64,000 bases of DNA from Stenotrophomonas maltophilia. Lineage in GTDB: Bacteria; Pseudomonadota; Gammaproteobacteria; Xanthomonadales; Xanthomonadaceae. The notes under the pieces are model-generated. The model was given only the letters and a program-made list of their open reading frames with translations. It was not told the DNA's origin and searched no databases. Made by a program: the position numbers and the translations under genes. The stretch covers positions 575,027 to 639,026 of the forward strand of contig FOZF01000002.1 of the NCBI GenBank assembly GCA_900113425.1, read 5' to 3'. This document shows positions 37,423 through 46,829 of this stretch, piece after piece; position 1 is the first letter of the stretch; the number at the start of each line of letters is the position of its first letter.

Positions 37423-38700
37423 TCACCACAACGCATCCCGCAGCCTATACCAGGACATCGCAGCCACCAGCAGCGGCATGCGCAGCAGGCGCCCGCCCGG
37501 GAACGGCGCGTGCTTCAGGCGCTGGAACACGTCCAGGCGCTCGCTCTGGCCGGCGATTGCCGCGGCGATCACGTCACCCGCCAGTCCGGCTGCCGCCACG
37601 CCGTGGCCCGAGAATCCCTGCGCGAAGTACAGATTGCCGTCCAGCCGTCCCCAATGCGGGGCACGGTTGCGGGTGATGTCGACATAGCCGCCCCAGACCT
37701 GATCGAGAGCGACGTCGGCCAGCTGCGGGAAAACCGCGTGCATGCGTCGCTGCATCACTCCGCGCAGCCCGGGCGGCGGTAGTGCCGAGTAGCTGGCGCG
37801 GCCTCCGAACAGCAGACGGTGGTCGTGGCTCAGGCGGAAATAGTCCAGCGCCCAGGCAGTGTCTGCTACTGCCATGTCATTACGGATCAGGGCGCGGGCC
37901 CGTTCGGCGCCGAGGCACGCGCTGGCACCGATATAGGTGCCCACCGGCATGATGCGGCGCTCCAGCGCTGGCAGCAGGCCTTGCAGCCAGGCATTGCCGG
38001 CGATCACCAGATGCGCGGCGCTGACGCTGCCGTGCGCGGTGTGAAGGGCCGGGCGAGGCCCGCGCTGCACGCGGGTGACCGCAGAGTTCTCATGGATGAC
38101 CACCCCGGCCGCGCGCGCTGCGTCGGCCAGGCCGCGCGCGTACGCCAGCGGGTGCAGGTGCGCGCTGAGTGGATCGAACATGGCCGCGCGATAGCGCGGG
38201 CTGTCCAGCTGCCCGCGCAGTGTCTGCCGGTCCCACCACTGCATCGGGTAATCGTAATGCTGTTGCAGGTGCTCGCAGTGGGCACGCAGCTCGCGCTCGT
38301 GGCGGGCGCGGATGGCGACGCTGGCGTGGCCCTCACGCCAATGGCAGTCGATGCCGTAGCGCTCGATGCGGGCGCGCATGGCCTGCACGGCGTCACGTGA
38401 CCAGTCGAACAGATGGCGGGCATCGTCCCTGCCCAGCTGCCGTTCCAGTTCGTCCACCTCGCAACCATAGCCCACCAGCGCCTGGCCACCGTTGCGACCG
38501 GACGCGCCCCAGCCGATCCGCTGGGCGTCCAGCAGGACCACGCGCTGGCCACGTGAGGCCAGTTCCAGCGCCGCCGTCAGGCCCGTGTAGCCTGCACCGA
38601 GCACCGCGACATCGGCCTGCACGTCGCCCTGCAACGGAGGCAGGGCGGGCGGCTCCGGCAGGCTGGCGGCATACCAGCTGGCTGGAAAGGCGGACGTCAC
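37423..38700 (-). CDS. puuB: Gamma-glutamylputrescine oxidoreductase PuuB (FAD)
   Basis: 425 residues from GTG 38700 (E. coli PuuB 426). A DAO-type FAD-binding fold: ADVAVLGAGYTGLTAALELA (about 30-50), then WGASGRNGGQALVGYG, the flavin-contact motif of the PuuB/glycine oxidase group. It oxidises gamma-glutamylputrescine to the aldehyde, producing H2O2 and ammonia. It is divergent from puuD-puuA. The frame extends 50 codons upstream into the promoter region with an unlikely sequence. Confidence 0.9.
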   Translation of the reverse strand: MTSAFPASWYAASLPEPPALPPLQGDVQADVAVLGAGYTGLTAALELASRGQRVVLLDAQRIGWGASGRNGGQALVGYGCEVDELERQLGRDDARHLFDWSRDAVQAMRARIERYGIDCHWREGHASVAIRARHERELRAHCEHLQQHYDYPMQWWDRQTLRGQLDSPRYRAAMFDPLSAHLHPLAYARGLADAARAAGVVIHENSAVTRVQRGPRPALHTAHGSVSAAHLVIAGNAWLQGLLPALERRIMPVGTYIGASACLGAERARALIRNDMAVADTAWALDYFRLSHDHRLLFGGRASYSALPPPGLRGVMQRRMHAVFPQLADVALDQVWGGYVDITRNRAPHWGRLDGNLYFAQGFSGHGVAAAGLAGDVIAAAIAGQSERLDVFQRLKHAPFPGGRLLRMPLLVAAMSWYRLRDALW

Positions 38701-38861
38701 TGCGGGCCCCGCGGGCGCAGGGTGGGAAGACGGGGCGGAGGAGGTTGATCGGCTTTCACGCCCCCAGTTTCGCCGATCCCCGGCACCTCGCGCGTGATGG
38801 CGACGACTTGCCGCGCTCGCGGACCTGCGGGTAACGTGTCTGTACGCCAAGGAGTTTCCCC
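38701..38861. promoter_or_regulatory. Divergent promoter region puuB / puuD-puuA
   Basis: 161 bases between the divergent starts. AAGGAG at 38849-38854 is the puuD ribosome site. I see no PuuR-like operator; the regulator is unknown and not in the window. Confidence 0.4.
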
Positions 38862-39623
38862 ATGCGTCGCCTGCCCTGGGTGGGCCTGCCCACCGACAGT
38901 ACGGTGCTTGGCCATCATCGCTTCGCGGTGGCCGGCGAGAAGTATGTCCGTGCCCTGGCCGAGGCGGCGGAGGTCACGCCGCTGGTGCTGCCCAGCCTGC
39001 AGCCGCCGCTGCCGGCGCGCGATTGGTTGCAGGGCCTCGACGGTCTGCTGCTGACCGGTGCGGTCAGCAACATCGAGCCGCAGCACTACGACGGTGGCCG
39101 CAGCTGGCCCGGCAATGCACATGATCCTGCGCGCGATGCCAATGCCTTCGCACTGCTGCCCGAGGCGCTGGCGATGGACCTGCCGGTGCTGGCGATCTGC
39201 CGTGGCTTCCAGGAATTGAACGTCGCCCTGGGAGGCAGCCTGCATCCACAGGTCCATCGGGTACCGGGGCTGGCCGATCATCGCGAAGATCCGCAGGCAC
39301 CCGTGGACGTGCAGTATGGGCCGTCCCACGCGGTCACACTGGTGGCGGATGGGTGGCTGGCGGACTGGCACGGCGAGGGGAGAGTGCAGGTCAATTCGGT
39401 GCACGGCCAGGGCATTGCCCGCCTGGCCAGCGGCCTGCAGGTCGAGGCCCGCGCCGATGACGGGCTGGTCGAGGCGGCACGCAGCCCGCGCCACCGCTTC
39501 GTGCTCGGCGTACAGTGGCACCCGGAGTGGCGCGTCACGCAGGCGCCGTTCTATCACGCTATTTTCCGTGCGTTCGGCCAAGCTTGCCGGCAGCATCAAC
39601 AGAACCAACTGGATTCCCGATGA
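38862..39623 (+). CDS. puuD: Gamma-glutamyl-GABA hydrolase PuuD
   Basis: 253 residues, class I glutamine amidotransferase-like (peptidase C26). The nucleophile Cys is in AICRGFQELNVALGG (about residue 114), and the His/Glu pair in QWHPEW (about 221). LLTGAVSNIEPQHY marks the family. It hydrolyses gamma-glutamyl-GABA to GABA and glutamate. The ribosome site AAGGAG is optimal; the stop overlaps the puuA ATG. Confidence 0.92.
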   Translation: MRRLPWVGLPTDSTVLGHHRFAVAGEKYVRALAEAAEVTPLVLPSLQPPLPARDWLQGLDGLLLTGAVSNIEPQHYDGGRSWPGNAHDPARDANAFALLPEALAMDLPVLAICRGFQELNVALGGSLHPQVHRVPGLADHREDPQAPVDVQYGPSHAVTLVADGWLADWHGEGRVQVNSVHGQGIARLASGLQVEARADDGLVEAARSPRHRFVLGVQWHPEWRVTQAPFYHAIFRAFGQACRQHQQNQLDSR

Positions 39624-41017
39624 GTTCCCGAACGCGCCCGCGCAAGACGGCCACGCCCCCCGCACCGCAGGAGAGCAGCCTGCTGCGCTGGCTGAAGGAG
39701 CGGCGTATCACCGAAGTCGAATGCCTGGTGCCCGACATCACCGGCAACGCGCGCGGCAAGATCATTCCCGCCGACAAGTTCTCGCACGACTACGGTACCC
39801 GCCTGCCCGAGGGCATCTTCGCCACGACCGTCACCGGCGAGTTTCCGGATGACTACTACGAACTGACCTCGCCGTCGGACTCGGACATGATGCTGCGCCC
39901 GGATCCGGACACCGTGCGTATGGTGCCATGGGCCGCCGATGCCACCGCGCAGATCATCCATGACTGCTACACCAAAAATGGCGAGCCGCATGAGCTGGCG
40001 CCGCGCAATGTGCTGCGTCGTGTGCTGGCGGCCTACGCCGAGCTGGGCCTGCGTCCGGTGGTGGCGCCGGAACTGGAGTTCTTCCTGGTGCAGAAGAACA
40101 CCGACCCGGATTTCCCGCTGCTGCCGCCTGCCGGTCGCTCCGGTCGCCCGGAAACAGCGCGGCAGTCGTATTCAATCGATGCGGTCAACGAGTTCGATCC
40201 CATCCTCGACCTGATGTACGACTACGCCGATGCCATGAAGCTGGACGTGGACACGCTGATCCACGAATCCGGCGCGGCACAGCTGGAAGTGAACTTCACC
40301 CACGCCGATGCGATGGATCTGGCCGACCAGGTTTTCCTGTTCAAGCGCACCATGCGCGAGGCGGCGATGCGCCACGGCGTGTATGCCACTTTCCTGGCCA
40401 AGCCGATGGAGAACGAACCGGGCAGCGCCATGCACATCCACCAGAGCCTGGTACGGGTGAGTGATGGCAGCAATGTGTTCGCCGGTGAGACCGATGCCGA
40501 AGGCGAGTTCAGCCCGGTGTTCGGCCATTATCTTGGGGGACTGCAGAAGTATGCGCCACAGGCGATGGCGTTCTTCGCGCCGAACGTCAATTCCTATCGC
40601 CGGCTGGTGTTCGGCGAGGTGTCGCCCAGCAACGTGCACTGGGGCTTCGACAATCGCACCTGCGGCCTGCGCGTGCCGCTGGATACGCCGGAGAACATGC
40701 GGGTGGAGAGTCGCTTCGCGGGCTCCGACGCCAATCCCTACCTGGCGATGGCCGCCACCCTGGCCTGTGGCCTGCTCGGCATCCGCGAGCGGCTGGCGCC
40801 GGATGCACCGGTAAGCGGTAGCGCCAAGGAGCTGGGCTACAACCTGCCGCGCTCGCTGGGCGAAGCGCTGGACGGGCTTGAGCGCTGCGGCGAACTGCAG
40901 GCGCTGCTGGGCGAGCGCTTCTGCCGGGCCTACATCTCGGTCAAGCGCAAGGAGTACGAGACCTTCTTCCGTGTCATCAGCTCGTGGGAGCGCGAGTTCC
41001 TGCTGCTGAACGTGTGA
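39620..41017 (+). CDS. puuA: Gamma-glutamylputrescine synthetase PuuA
   Basis: 465 residues, glutamine-synthetase fold (E. coli PuuA 472). ITEVECLVPDITGNARGK near the N terminus, Glu-rich catalytic motifs PELEFFLV and ESGAAQLEVNF, the HIHQSLV motif (about residue 274), and SRFAGSDANPYLAMAA are all present. It joins putrescine to glutamate with ATP. ATG 39620 overlaps the puuD stop (ATGA). First enzyme of the Puu pathway, placed directly before potF. Confidence 0.92.
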   Translation: MSSRTRPRKTATPPAPQESSLLRWLKERRITEVECLVPDITGNARGKIIPADKFSHDYGTRLPEGIFATTVTGEFPDDYYELTSPSDSDMMLRPDPDTVRMVPWAADATAQIIHDCYTKNGEPHELAPRNVLRRVLAAYAELGLRPVVAPELEFFLVQKNTDPDFPLLPPAGRSGRPETARQSYSIDAVNEFDPILDLMYDYADAMKLDVDTLIHESGAAQLEVNFTHADAMDLADQVFLFKRTMREAAMRHGVYATFLAKPMENEPGSAMHIHQSLVRVSDGSNVFAGETDAEGEFSPVFGHYLGGLQKYAPQAMAFFAPNVNSYRRLVFGEVSPSNVHWGFDNRTCGLRVPLDTPENMRVESRFAGSDANPYLAMAATLACGLLGIRERLAPDAPVSGSAKELGYNLPRSLGEALDGLERCGELQALLGERFCRAYISVKRKEYETFFRVISSWEREFLLLNV

Positions 41018-41081
41018 AAGCATGGAATAGAAAAATCCGCCGCCGGGGGGTAGGCTGGCATCCGTCGCCGGCCCGAGCCGG

Positions 41082-41090
41082 CCCCCCCCC
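41082..41090 (+). repeat. Homopolymer run of nine C in the potF leader
   Basis: Nine C in a row about 20 bases before the potF start, with a G6 run 32 bases earlier. It is outside the coding frame; length changes could affect leader structure, but no phase-variable gene is implied. Confidence 0.5.
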
Positions 41091-41112
41091 TCCCCGCATT
41101 CTGGAGCACCCG

Positions 41113-42222
41113 ATGAAGCTGCGTATCCTCACGCTCGGCCTGGCCTCCGCCATGCTCGCCGCCTGTGGCGGTGGCAACGGCGGCAGTCAGGACAGCCAGG
41201 TCCTGAACGTCTACAACTACAGCGATTACATTGCCGAGGACACCATCCCGACCTTCGAGAAGGAAACCGGGATCAAGGTGACCTACGACGTGTTCGACAG
41301 CGACGAGATGGTCGAGACCAAGCTGCTGGCCGGCAACAGCGGCTACGACGTGGTGGTGCCGACGCTGAACTTCTTCGGCCGGCAGATCCAGGCGGGCGTG
41401 TTCCTGCCGCTGGACAAGAGCAAGATCCCGAACCTGGCCAATCTGGACCCGGCGGTGATGAAGCGCATCGCCACCCAGGACCCGGACAACCGCTACGGCG
41501 TGCCGTACATGGTCGGTACCACCGGCATCGGCTACAACGTGGACATGCTGAAGGAGCGTTTCGGTGGCAGCGCCGACATCGCCAACAGCTGGGACCTGGT
41601 GTTCAAGCCGGAGAACATCAGCAAGATGAAGGACTGCGGCGTGACCATCCTGGACACGCCGGCCGACATGATCCCGATCGCACTGCACTACCTGGGCCTG
41701 GACCCGCACAGCGGCGATCCGGCCGAGCTGCAGAAGGCGGCCGACCTGTTGAAGTCGATCCGTCCGTACGTGCAGAACTTCCACTCCTCGCAGTACGTCG
41801 GTTCGCTGGCCAACGGCGGCACCTGCCTGGTGGTCGGCTGGTCGGGTGACATCATCCAGGCCCGCGACCGCGCCGAGGAGGCCAGCAACGGCGTGCATGT
41901 CGCCTATTCGATTCCGAAGGAAGGCGCACCGCAGTGGTTCGACATGCTGGCGATCCCGAAGGACGCCAAGCATCCGGAAGCCGCCTACAAGTTCATCAAT
42001 TACCTGCTGGAGCCGAAGGTCGCTGCGGCCAACACCAACTTCATCCACTATGCCAACCCGGTGCCGACCGCGACCCCGCTGGTGGACGAGGCGATCCGCA
42101 CCGACCCGACCATCTACCCGCCGGCCGATGTGGCCGCGAAGATGTTCACCTATTCGATCAACACCCCGGAGACGGACAAGCTGTACACCCGTCTGTGGAC
42201 CGAGGTGAAGACCGGCAGGTGA
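41113..42222 (+). CDS. potF: Polyamine ABC transporter substrate-binding lipoprotein PotF
   Basis: 369 residues (E. coli PotF 370). Lipobox LAAC puts the mature N terminus at about Cys19, so unlike E. coli PotF it is probably a lipoprotein. Binding-protein motifs: VLNVYNYSDYIAEDTI, KVTYDVFDSDEMVETKLL, GVPYMVGTTGIGYN. It binds putrescine or related polyamines for PotGHI. GGAG lies eight bases before the ATG. A strong terminator follows, so it is not cotranscribed with potGHI, which lies 4.6 kb downstream. Confidence 0.92.
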   Translation: MKLRILTLGLASAMLAACGGGNGGSQDSQVLNVYNYSDYIAEDTIPTFEKETGIKVTYDVFDSDEMVETKLLAGNSGYDVVVPTLNFFGRQIQAGVFLPLDKSKIPNLANLDPAVMKRIATQDPDNRYGVPYMVGTTGIGYNVDMLKERFGGSADIANSWDLVFKPENISKMKDCGVTILDTPADMIPIALHYLGLDPHSGDPAELQKAADLLKSIRPYVQNFHSSQYVGSLANGGTCLVVGWSGDIIQARDRAEEASNGVHVAYSIPKEGAPQWFDMLAIPKDAKHPEAAYKFINYLLEPKVAAANTNFIHYANPVPTATPLVDEAIRTDPTIYPPADVAAKMFTYSINTPETDKLYTRLWTEVKTGR

Positions 42223-42229
42223 GATGACG

Positions 42230-42252
42230 GTGGCGCCGGGCCATGCCCGGCG
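42230..42252 (+). repeat. SMAG-like element with altered head (GTGG)
   Basis: GTGGCGCCGGGC-CAT-GCCCGGCG, one base from the GTAG head. It lies between the potF stop and its terminator. Confidence 0.6.
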
Positions 42253-42278
42253 GATGCAGGCAGACGTCAGCGCACAGG

Positions 42279-42309
42279 AAACGGAGGCCAATGGCCTCCG
42301 TTTTTTTTT
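42279..42309 (+). terminator. Rho-independent terminator after potF
   Basis: AACGGAGGCC / GGCCTCCGTT stem (10 bp, 3-base loop) runs into nine T. It is the clearest terminator in the window and ends the puuDA-potF unit. Confidence 0.95.
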
Positions 42310-42375
42310 CTTTCACCTTGCCTCCGCATCGCTTCCCCTACCGTCCCGTATGGCACCGACCACCGCCTTCAGACA

Positions 42376-43542
42376 ATGACCGAACAGCCCCAGCGCGCCG
42401 ACGCCGCCCCTGACGAAACGCCTTCCACCGAGGACAAGCCTTCGCCGCTGAAGAGTCCCAAGGTGCGCTGGACGCTGGCCATCATCGGCGTCGTCGTAGT
42501 CATCGCCCTGGTCGCCTGGCTGATCTACCACCTGCTGGTCGGCCGCTACCTGCAGGACACCAACAACGCCTATCTGCAGGCCGACGCTGTGGCGGTCGCT
42601 CCGCGCATCAACGGTTACGTCACCGAAGTGCTGGTGCAGGACAACCAGTGGGTCAAGGCCGGGGAACCGCTGCTGCGCATCGACCCACGCACCTACCGCG
42701 CCACGCTGGACCAGGCCGAGGCCGTGATCGCCGTGCGCGAAGCCGACATCGCCGCCGCTGCCGCTGGGGTGCAGGGCCAGCAGTCCAGCCTGCTGCAGGC
42801 ACGCACCCAGCTCACCGCGGCCGCCGCCTCGCTGCGTTTTGGCCGGTCAGAGCTGGCGCGCTTCACCCCGCTGGCGGCCAGTGGGGCTGACACCCATGAA
42901 CACGTTGAAAGCCTGCGCCACGATGTCGAGCGCGCCCAGGCCCAGTACGATGCGGCCAAGGCGCAGATCCAGGGCGCGCAGAGCCAGATCGAAGCCAGCC
43001 AGGCCCAGCTCGAGCAGGCCCAGGCCGGACTGAAGCAGGCGCAGGCCGACGCTGCGCAGGCCAGAGTGGCGTTTGAGGACACCGAGCTGCGCGCGCGCAT
43101 CGACGGTCGTGTCGGCAACAAGACAGTGCAGGTCGGCCAGTTTGTTGCTGCCGGTACCCGCACGATGACGATCGTGCCGCTTGCTTCGCTGTACCTCGTC
43201 GCCAACTTCAAGGAAACCCAGGTGGGCTTGATGCGCGCCGGCCAGGCGGCCGAAATCAAGGTCGATGCGTTGCCAGGCACCTCATTGCGCGGCACGGTGG
43301 AGAGCATTTCGCCGGGTACCGGCTCGCAGTTCGCGCTGCTGCCGCCACAGAACGCCACGGGCAACTTCACCAAGGTCGTGCAGCGCGTGCCGGTGCGCAT
43401 CCGGGTGGACGCAGGTGCCGAAGCACGCAAGGTGCTGGTGCCGGGCATGTCGGTGGAAGTGACCGTCGACACCCGTACTGCAAAGGATGCGCGCGAGCGA
43501 ACCCAGGACGAGGCTGAGGCCATGGCCGCGCCGGCGCGATGA
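42376..43542 (+). CDS. emrA: EmrA-type membrane fusion protein
   Basis: 388 residues. One membrane helix (WTLAIIGVVVVIALVAWLIYHL, about 31-52), a lipoyl half (NAYLQADAVAVAPRINGYVTEVLV), a long coiled-coil hairpin full of Gln/Ala (about 100-235) and the second lipoyl half (RVGNKTVQVGQFVAAG). This is the periplasmic adaptor of an EmrAB-type pump. It overlaps emrB (ATGA). No TetR or MarR regulator is adjacent, unlike the emrR-emrCAB locus of S. maltophilia. Confidence 0.88.
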   Translation: MTEQPQRADAAPDETPSTEDKPSPLKSPKVRWTLAIIGVVVVIALVAWLIYHLLVGRYLQDTNNAYLQADAVAVAPRINGYVTEVLVQDNQWVKAGEPLLRIDPRTYRATLDQAEAVIAVREADIAAAAAGVQGQQSSLLQARTQLTAAAASLRFGRSELARFTPLAASGADTHEHVESLRHDVERAQAQYDAAKAQIQGAQSQIEASQAQLEQAQAGLKQAQADAAQARVAFEDTELRARIDGRVGNKTVQVGQFVAAGTRTMTIVPLASLYLVANFKETQVGLMRAGQAAEIKVDALPGTSLRGTVESISPGTGSQFALLPPQNATGNFTKVVQRVPVRIRVDAGAEARKVLVPGMSVEVTVDTRTAKDARERTQDEAEAMAAPAR

Positions 43543-45095
43543 ACGCCACCCGTGCCCATGCAGCACCTGTCGCCGGGGGCAAGGCGGATGCCGCGGCTTG
43601 GCTGGCCGTGGCGGCCGGCACCATCGGTTCGTTCATGGCCACGCTGGACATCTCCATCGTCAACGCCGCGTTGCCCACCATCCAGGGCGAAGTGGGCGCC
43701 AGCGGCACTGAAGGCACCTGGATCTCCACCGCCTTCCTGGTCTCGGAAATCGTGATGATCCCGCTGACCGGCTGGTTCGTGCGCACGCTGGGCCTGCGCA
43801 CCTTCCTGCTGATCTGCGCCACGCTGTTCACCGCGTTCTCGGTGATGTGCGGCCTGGCCGATTCGCTGCCGATGATGATCGCCGGACGGGTAGGGCAGGG
43901 TTTTGCCGGTGGCGCGCTGATACCGACCGCGCTGACCATCGTCGGCACGCGGCTGCCGCCGAAGCAGCAGCCGCTGGGTACGGCGTTGTTCGGCATGACC
44001 GTCATCCTGGGCCCGGTGATCGGCCCCTTGCTGGGCGGCTGGTTGACCGAGAACGTCAGCTGGCACTACGCGTTCTTCATCAACGTGCCCATCTGTGCCG
44101 GCCTGGTTGCCCTGCTGCTGCTCGGCCTGCCGCATGAAACGTCTGATTGGGGAGGGCTGCTGCGCGCGGACTGGCTGGGCATCCTCGGCATGACCGCTGG
44201 CCTTTCCGCGCTCACCGTGGTGCTGGAAGACGGCCAGCGCGAGCGCTGGTTCGAATCGACGATGATCGTGGTTCTCAGCATCGTCTCGGTGCTGGGCTTC
44301 GCGCTGCTCGCGCTTTCGCAGTTCACCAGCAAGGCGCCGGTCATCCGCCTGAACATCCTGTTCCAGCGCAGTTTCGGCGCGGTGTTCGTGATGGTGATGG
44401 CGGTGGGCATGATCCTGTTCGGGGTCATGTACATGATCCCGCAGTTCCTGGCGATCATCGCCGGCTACAACACCGAGCAGGCCGGCTATGTGCTGCTGCT
44501 GGCCGGCCTGCCGACCATCCTGTTGATGCCGTTGATGCCGAAGATGCTGGAAACGGTCGACGTACGCATCATGGTGTTCGGCGGCATGCTGTGCTTCGCC
44601 GCTGCCTGCTTCGTCAATCTGGGGCTGACTCCGGACAGCATCGGCCCGCACTTCGTCATAGGCCAGCTGCTGCAGGGCTGTGGGCTGGCGCTGGCAATGA
44701 TGGCGCTGAACCAGGCGGCCATCACCTCGGTGCCGCGCGAGTACACCAGCGATGCCTCCGGCCTGTTCAATGCCGCGCGCAATCTCGGTGGCTCGATCGG
44801 GCTGGCCATCATTTCCACCTTCCAGGAACGCCGCACCACCCTGCACATCGATGCGATCGGCAGCAGCGTTACCGCAAACTCGACCATCGCCCAGGACGCG
44901 CTGCACGCCTACGGCCAGCAGCTGGGCGACGCGACGCAGGCCATGGCCGTGCTGGCGCAGACGGTGCAGATGCAGGCGATGGTGATGGCCTACAACGACC
45001 TGTTCTGGATCTTCGGCCTGATCGTGGTGGCGACCCTGCCGCTGGTCTTCCTGCTCAAGCCCCTGCCCAAGGGCGTTCCTTTGGCGATGCACTGA
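43539..45095 (+). CDS. emrB: EmrB-type DHA2 multidrug transporter
   Basis: 518 residues with 14 predicted helices. TLDISIVNAALPTIQG is the DHA2 helix-1 motif and GPVIGPLLGGWL the antiporter motif C; a large periplasmic loop is near the C terminus, as in EmrB. It exports hydrophobic drugs or weak acids with the emrA adaptor. Its stop shares one base with the outer membrane gene start (TGATG), so all three are one translation unit. Confidence 0.9.
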   Translation: MNATRAHAAPVAGGKADAAAWLAVAAGTIGSFMATLDISIVNAALPTIQGEVGASGTEGTWISTAFLVSEIVMIPLTGWFVRTLGLRTFLLICATLFTAFSVMCGLADSLPMMIAGRVGQGFAGGALIPTALTIVGTRLPPKQQPLGTALFGMTVILGPVIGPLLGGWLTENVSWHYAFFINVPICAGLVALLLLGLPHETSDWGGLLRADWLGILGMTAGLSALTVVLEDGQRERWFESTMIVVLSIVSVLGFALLALSQFTSKAPVIRLNILFQRSFGAVFVMVMAVGMILFGVMYMIPQFLAIIAGYNTEQAGYVLLLAGLPTILLMPLMPKMLETVDVRIMVFGGMLCFAAACFVNLGLTPDSIGPHFVIGQLLQGCGLALAMMALNQAAITSVPREYTSDASGLFNAARNLGGSIGLAIISTFQERRTTLHIDAIGSSVTANSTIAQDALHAYGQQLGDATQAMAVLAQTVQMQAMVMAYNDLFWIFGLIVVATLPLVFLLKPLPKGVPLAMH

Positions 45096-46636
45096 TGACT
45101 TCGACGACCTTGCCCGTTTCCCTTCGCCTGCGCCGGCTGTGGCCGGCCACCCTGCCGCTGCTGCTGGCAGGCTGCATGTTGGGGCCGGATTACGTGAAAC
45201 CGGACGTGGCCACGGTCGCTACCGCGCAGGCGCAGTTCCCACGCGCGGCGCAGGCCGGCGTGCAATCCGCCAGCCCGCCCAGCCAGTGGTGGCGCGCGCT
45301 CAACGATCCGCTGCTGGACCAGCTGGTGGACGAGGCGCTGCGCAACAGCCCCAACCTGCGCGCCGCCCAGGCCAAGCTGCTGGCCTCGCGCGCGCTGCAG
45401 CGGCAGCGCCGCGCCGAGCAGCTGCCCAGCGTGGGCGCGGCGGCTGGCTACGCCAACATCAAGGCACCGGATTCATTGGAAAACAGCGTGCGCGGTCTGG
45501 GCGAGAACATCGCCGGCGTGGCCGAGGCCAACGGCCGTCCGCAGGAAGCGGCGCAGCTGCGCCAGCAGTTCGCCGATATCGATCTGGACACCGAGCTGTA
45601 CGTGGCCGGCTTCGACGCCAGCTGGGAACTGGACCTGTTCGGCCGCCGACGCCGCGCGGCCGAGCAGGCTGCCGCTGAAGCCGAGGCCAACGCGGCAGCA
45701 CTGGCCGATGCGCAGGTGCAGCTTGCCGCGGAACTGACCCAGGTCTATCTCGGCTACCGCAGCAGCCGCGAGCGTATCGCCCTGGCCGAGCACAACCTCC
45801 GCGCCGCCGATGAAAGCCTGCAGCTGACCCGTCAGCGCCGCCAACGCGGTGCGGATTCGGACCTGCAGGTGGAGCGCGCGCAGGCCCAGCTGCAACAGCA
45901 GCAGGCTGCGCTGCCGCCGCTACAGGCACAGGCCGACGAAGCCCGCGACGTGCTGGCCCTGATGGTCGGCCGCGAGCCGGGGGCGCTGGATGCGCGGTTG
46001 GCGGCAGATCATCCGCTGCCAGTGCTGCCGGCCAGCGTGCCGGTGGACGATGCGGGCGCGTTGATCCAGCGCCGGCCGGATGTGCGCAAGGCTGAGCGCG
46101 AGCTGGCGGCATCCTCGGCGCAGATCGGCCAGGCGATCTCAGCGTATTTTCCGCAGGTGACCCTGCTGGGCAGCATCGGCGCGGGCGCCACGTCGGTTTC
46201 CGACCTGGGGCGGGATTCAGCCGCCACCATCGTCGCCCCGTTCCTGCGCTGGTCGCTGTTCGACTTCGGTGTGAACAAGGCCCGTGTGGCCCAGGCTCGG
46301 GCCGGCAATGAGGCCCGGTTGGCGGCCTACGAGGGCACGGTGCTGGCTGCACTGCAGGATGCCAACACCGCGTTGGCGCGCTTCGGGGCGGCGCGGCAGC
46401 AACTGCAGGCCAGTGTCCGCGCCGAGGCTTCGGCGGATCGCTCGCTGGCGCTGATGAGCCAGCGTCGACAGGCGGGGGCCACCTCACAGATCGATCTGCT
46501 GGACGTACAGCGCCAGCGGCTGCAAGCGCAGGATGCCGCCGCCCAGGCGCGGCTGCAGTTGCTGGTGCGGTATGTGGCGCTGCAGAAGAGCCTGGGGCTG
46601 GGCTGGCAGGAGGCACCGCCGGTGGCTGTTCGCTGA
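45095..46636 (+). CDS. NodT-family outer membrane efflux lipoprotein
   Basis: 513 residues. A lipoprotein signal ends in LLLAGCMLGPDYVKP, the classic NodT/OprM opening. Two OEP repeats with coiled-coil barrels follow (about 60-270 and 285-490); WELDLFGRRRRAAE and RWSLFDFGVNKARVAQA are the family turn motifs. It supplies the outer membrane channel, making a complete tripartite pump in order A-B-channel. That differs from emrCABsm, where the channel gene comes first, so this is a separate system. Confidence 0.9.
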   Translation: MTSTTLPVSLRLRRLWPATLPLLLAGCMLGPDYVKPDVATVATAQAQFPRAAQAGVQSASPPSQWWRALNDPLLDQLVDEALRNSPNLRAAQAKLLASRALQRQRRAEQLPSVGAAAGYANIKAPDSLENSVRGLGENIAGVAEANGRPQEAAQLRQQFADIDLDTELYVAGFDASWELDLFGRRRRAAEQAAAEAEANAAALADAQVQLAAELTQVYLGYRSSRERIALAEHNLRAADESLQLTRQRRQRGADSDLQVERAQAQLQQQQAALPPLQAQADEARDVLALMVGREPGALDARLAADHPLPVLPASVPVDDAGALIQRRPDVRKAERELAASSAQIGQAISAYFPQVTLLGSIGAGATSVSDLGRDSAATIVAPFLRWSLFDFGVNKARVAQARAGNEARLAAYEGTVLAALQDANTALARFGAARQQLQASVRAEASADRSLALMSQRRQAGATSQIDLLDVQRQRLQAQDAAAQARLQLLVRYVALQKSLGLGWQEAPPVAVR

Positions 46637-46644
46637 TCCTCTCC

Positions 46645-46740
46645 GCCGGGCATGGCCCGGCGCTACCGGAGCCAGGCAATGCCCGGGCATGGCCCGGCGC
46701 TACCGGAGCCAGGCAATGCCCGGGCCATGCCCGGCGGGCA
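46645..46740. repeat. Three-unit SMAG array
   Basis: Two units with GTAG on the minus strand (46645-46666 and 46681-46703) and one opposite palindrome (46718-46740). A 37-base direct repeat covers CATGGCCCGGCGCTACCGGA and the following GCCAGGCAATGCC. The array fills half of the gap before potG. Confidence 0.85.
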
Positions 46741-46829
46741 ACGGCCGCCCGCCACAGCCCGTCATATCGTCATCGCCCCCTGGCCGTTAGAATGGCGCCC
46801 GCTGTCCACCGCCCGCTCCCGGAGCCCCC

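Noticed and set aside
41082..41090. Phase variation through the C9 run before potF.
   Set aside because: The run lies outside the coding frame and close to the ribosome site only. There is no evidence for switching, so it is listed as a repeat only.
42693..45092. A 799-codon open frame on the minus strand across emrA and emrB.
   Set aside because: It is antisense to two clear efflux genes, its protein is low-complexity His/Gln/Arg-rich, and it lacks family motifs. Long antisense frames are expected at this GC.
42376..46636. Naming the efflux operon emrCABsm.
   Set aside because: In that described S. maltophilia operon the channel gene comes first with emrR next to it. Here the order is A-B-channel with no regulator, so it is a different pump.
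46645..46740. Short repeats spaced about 37 bases, resembling a minimal CRISPR array.
   Set aside because: The repeats are SMAG palindromes in mixed orientation with flank duplication. There are no unique spacers, leader or cas genes.
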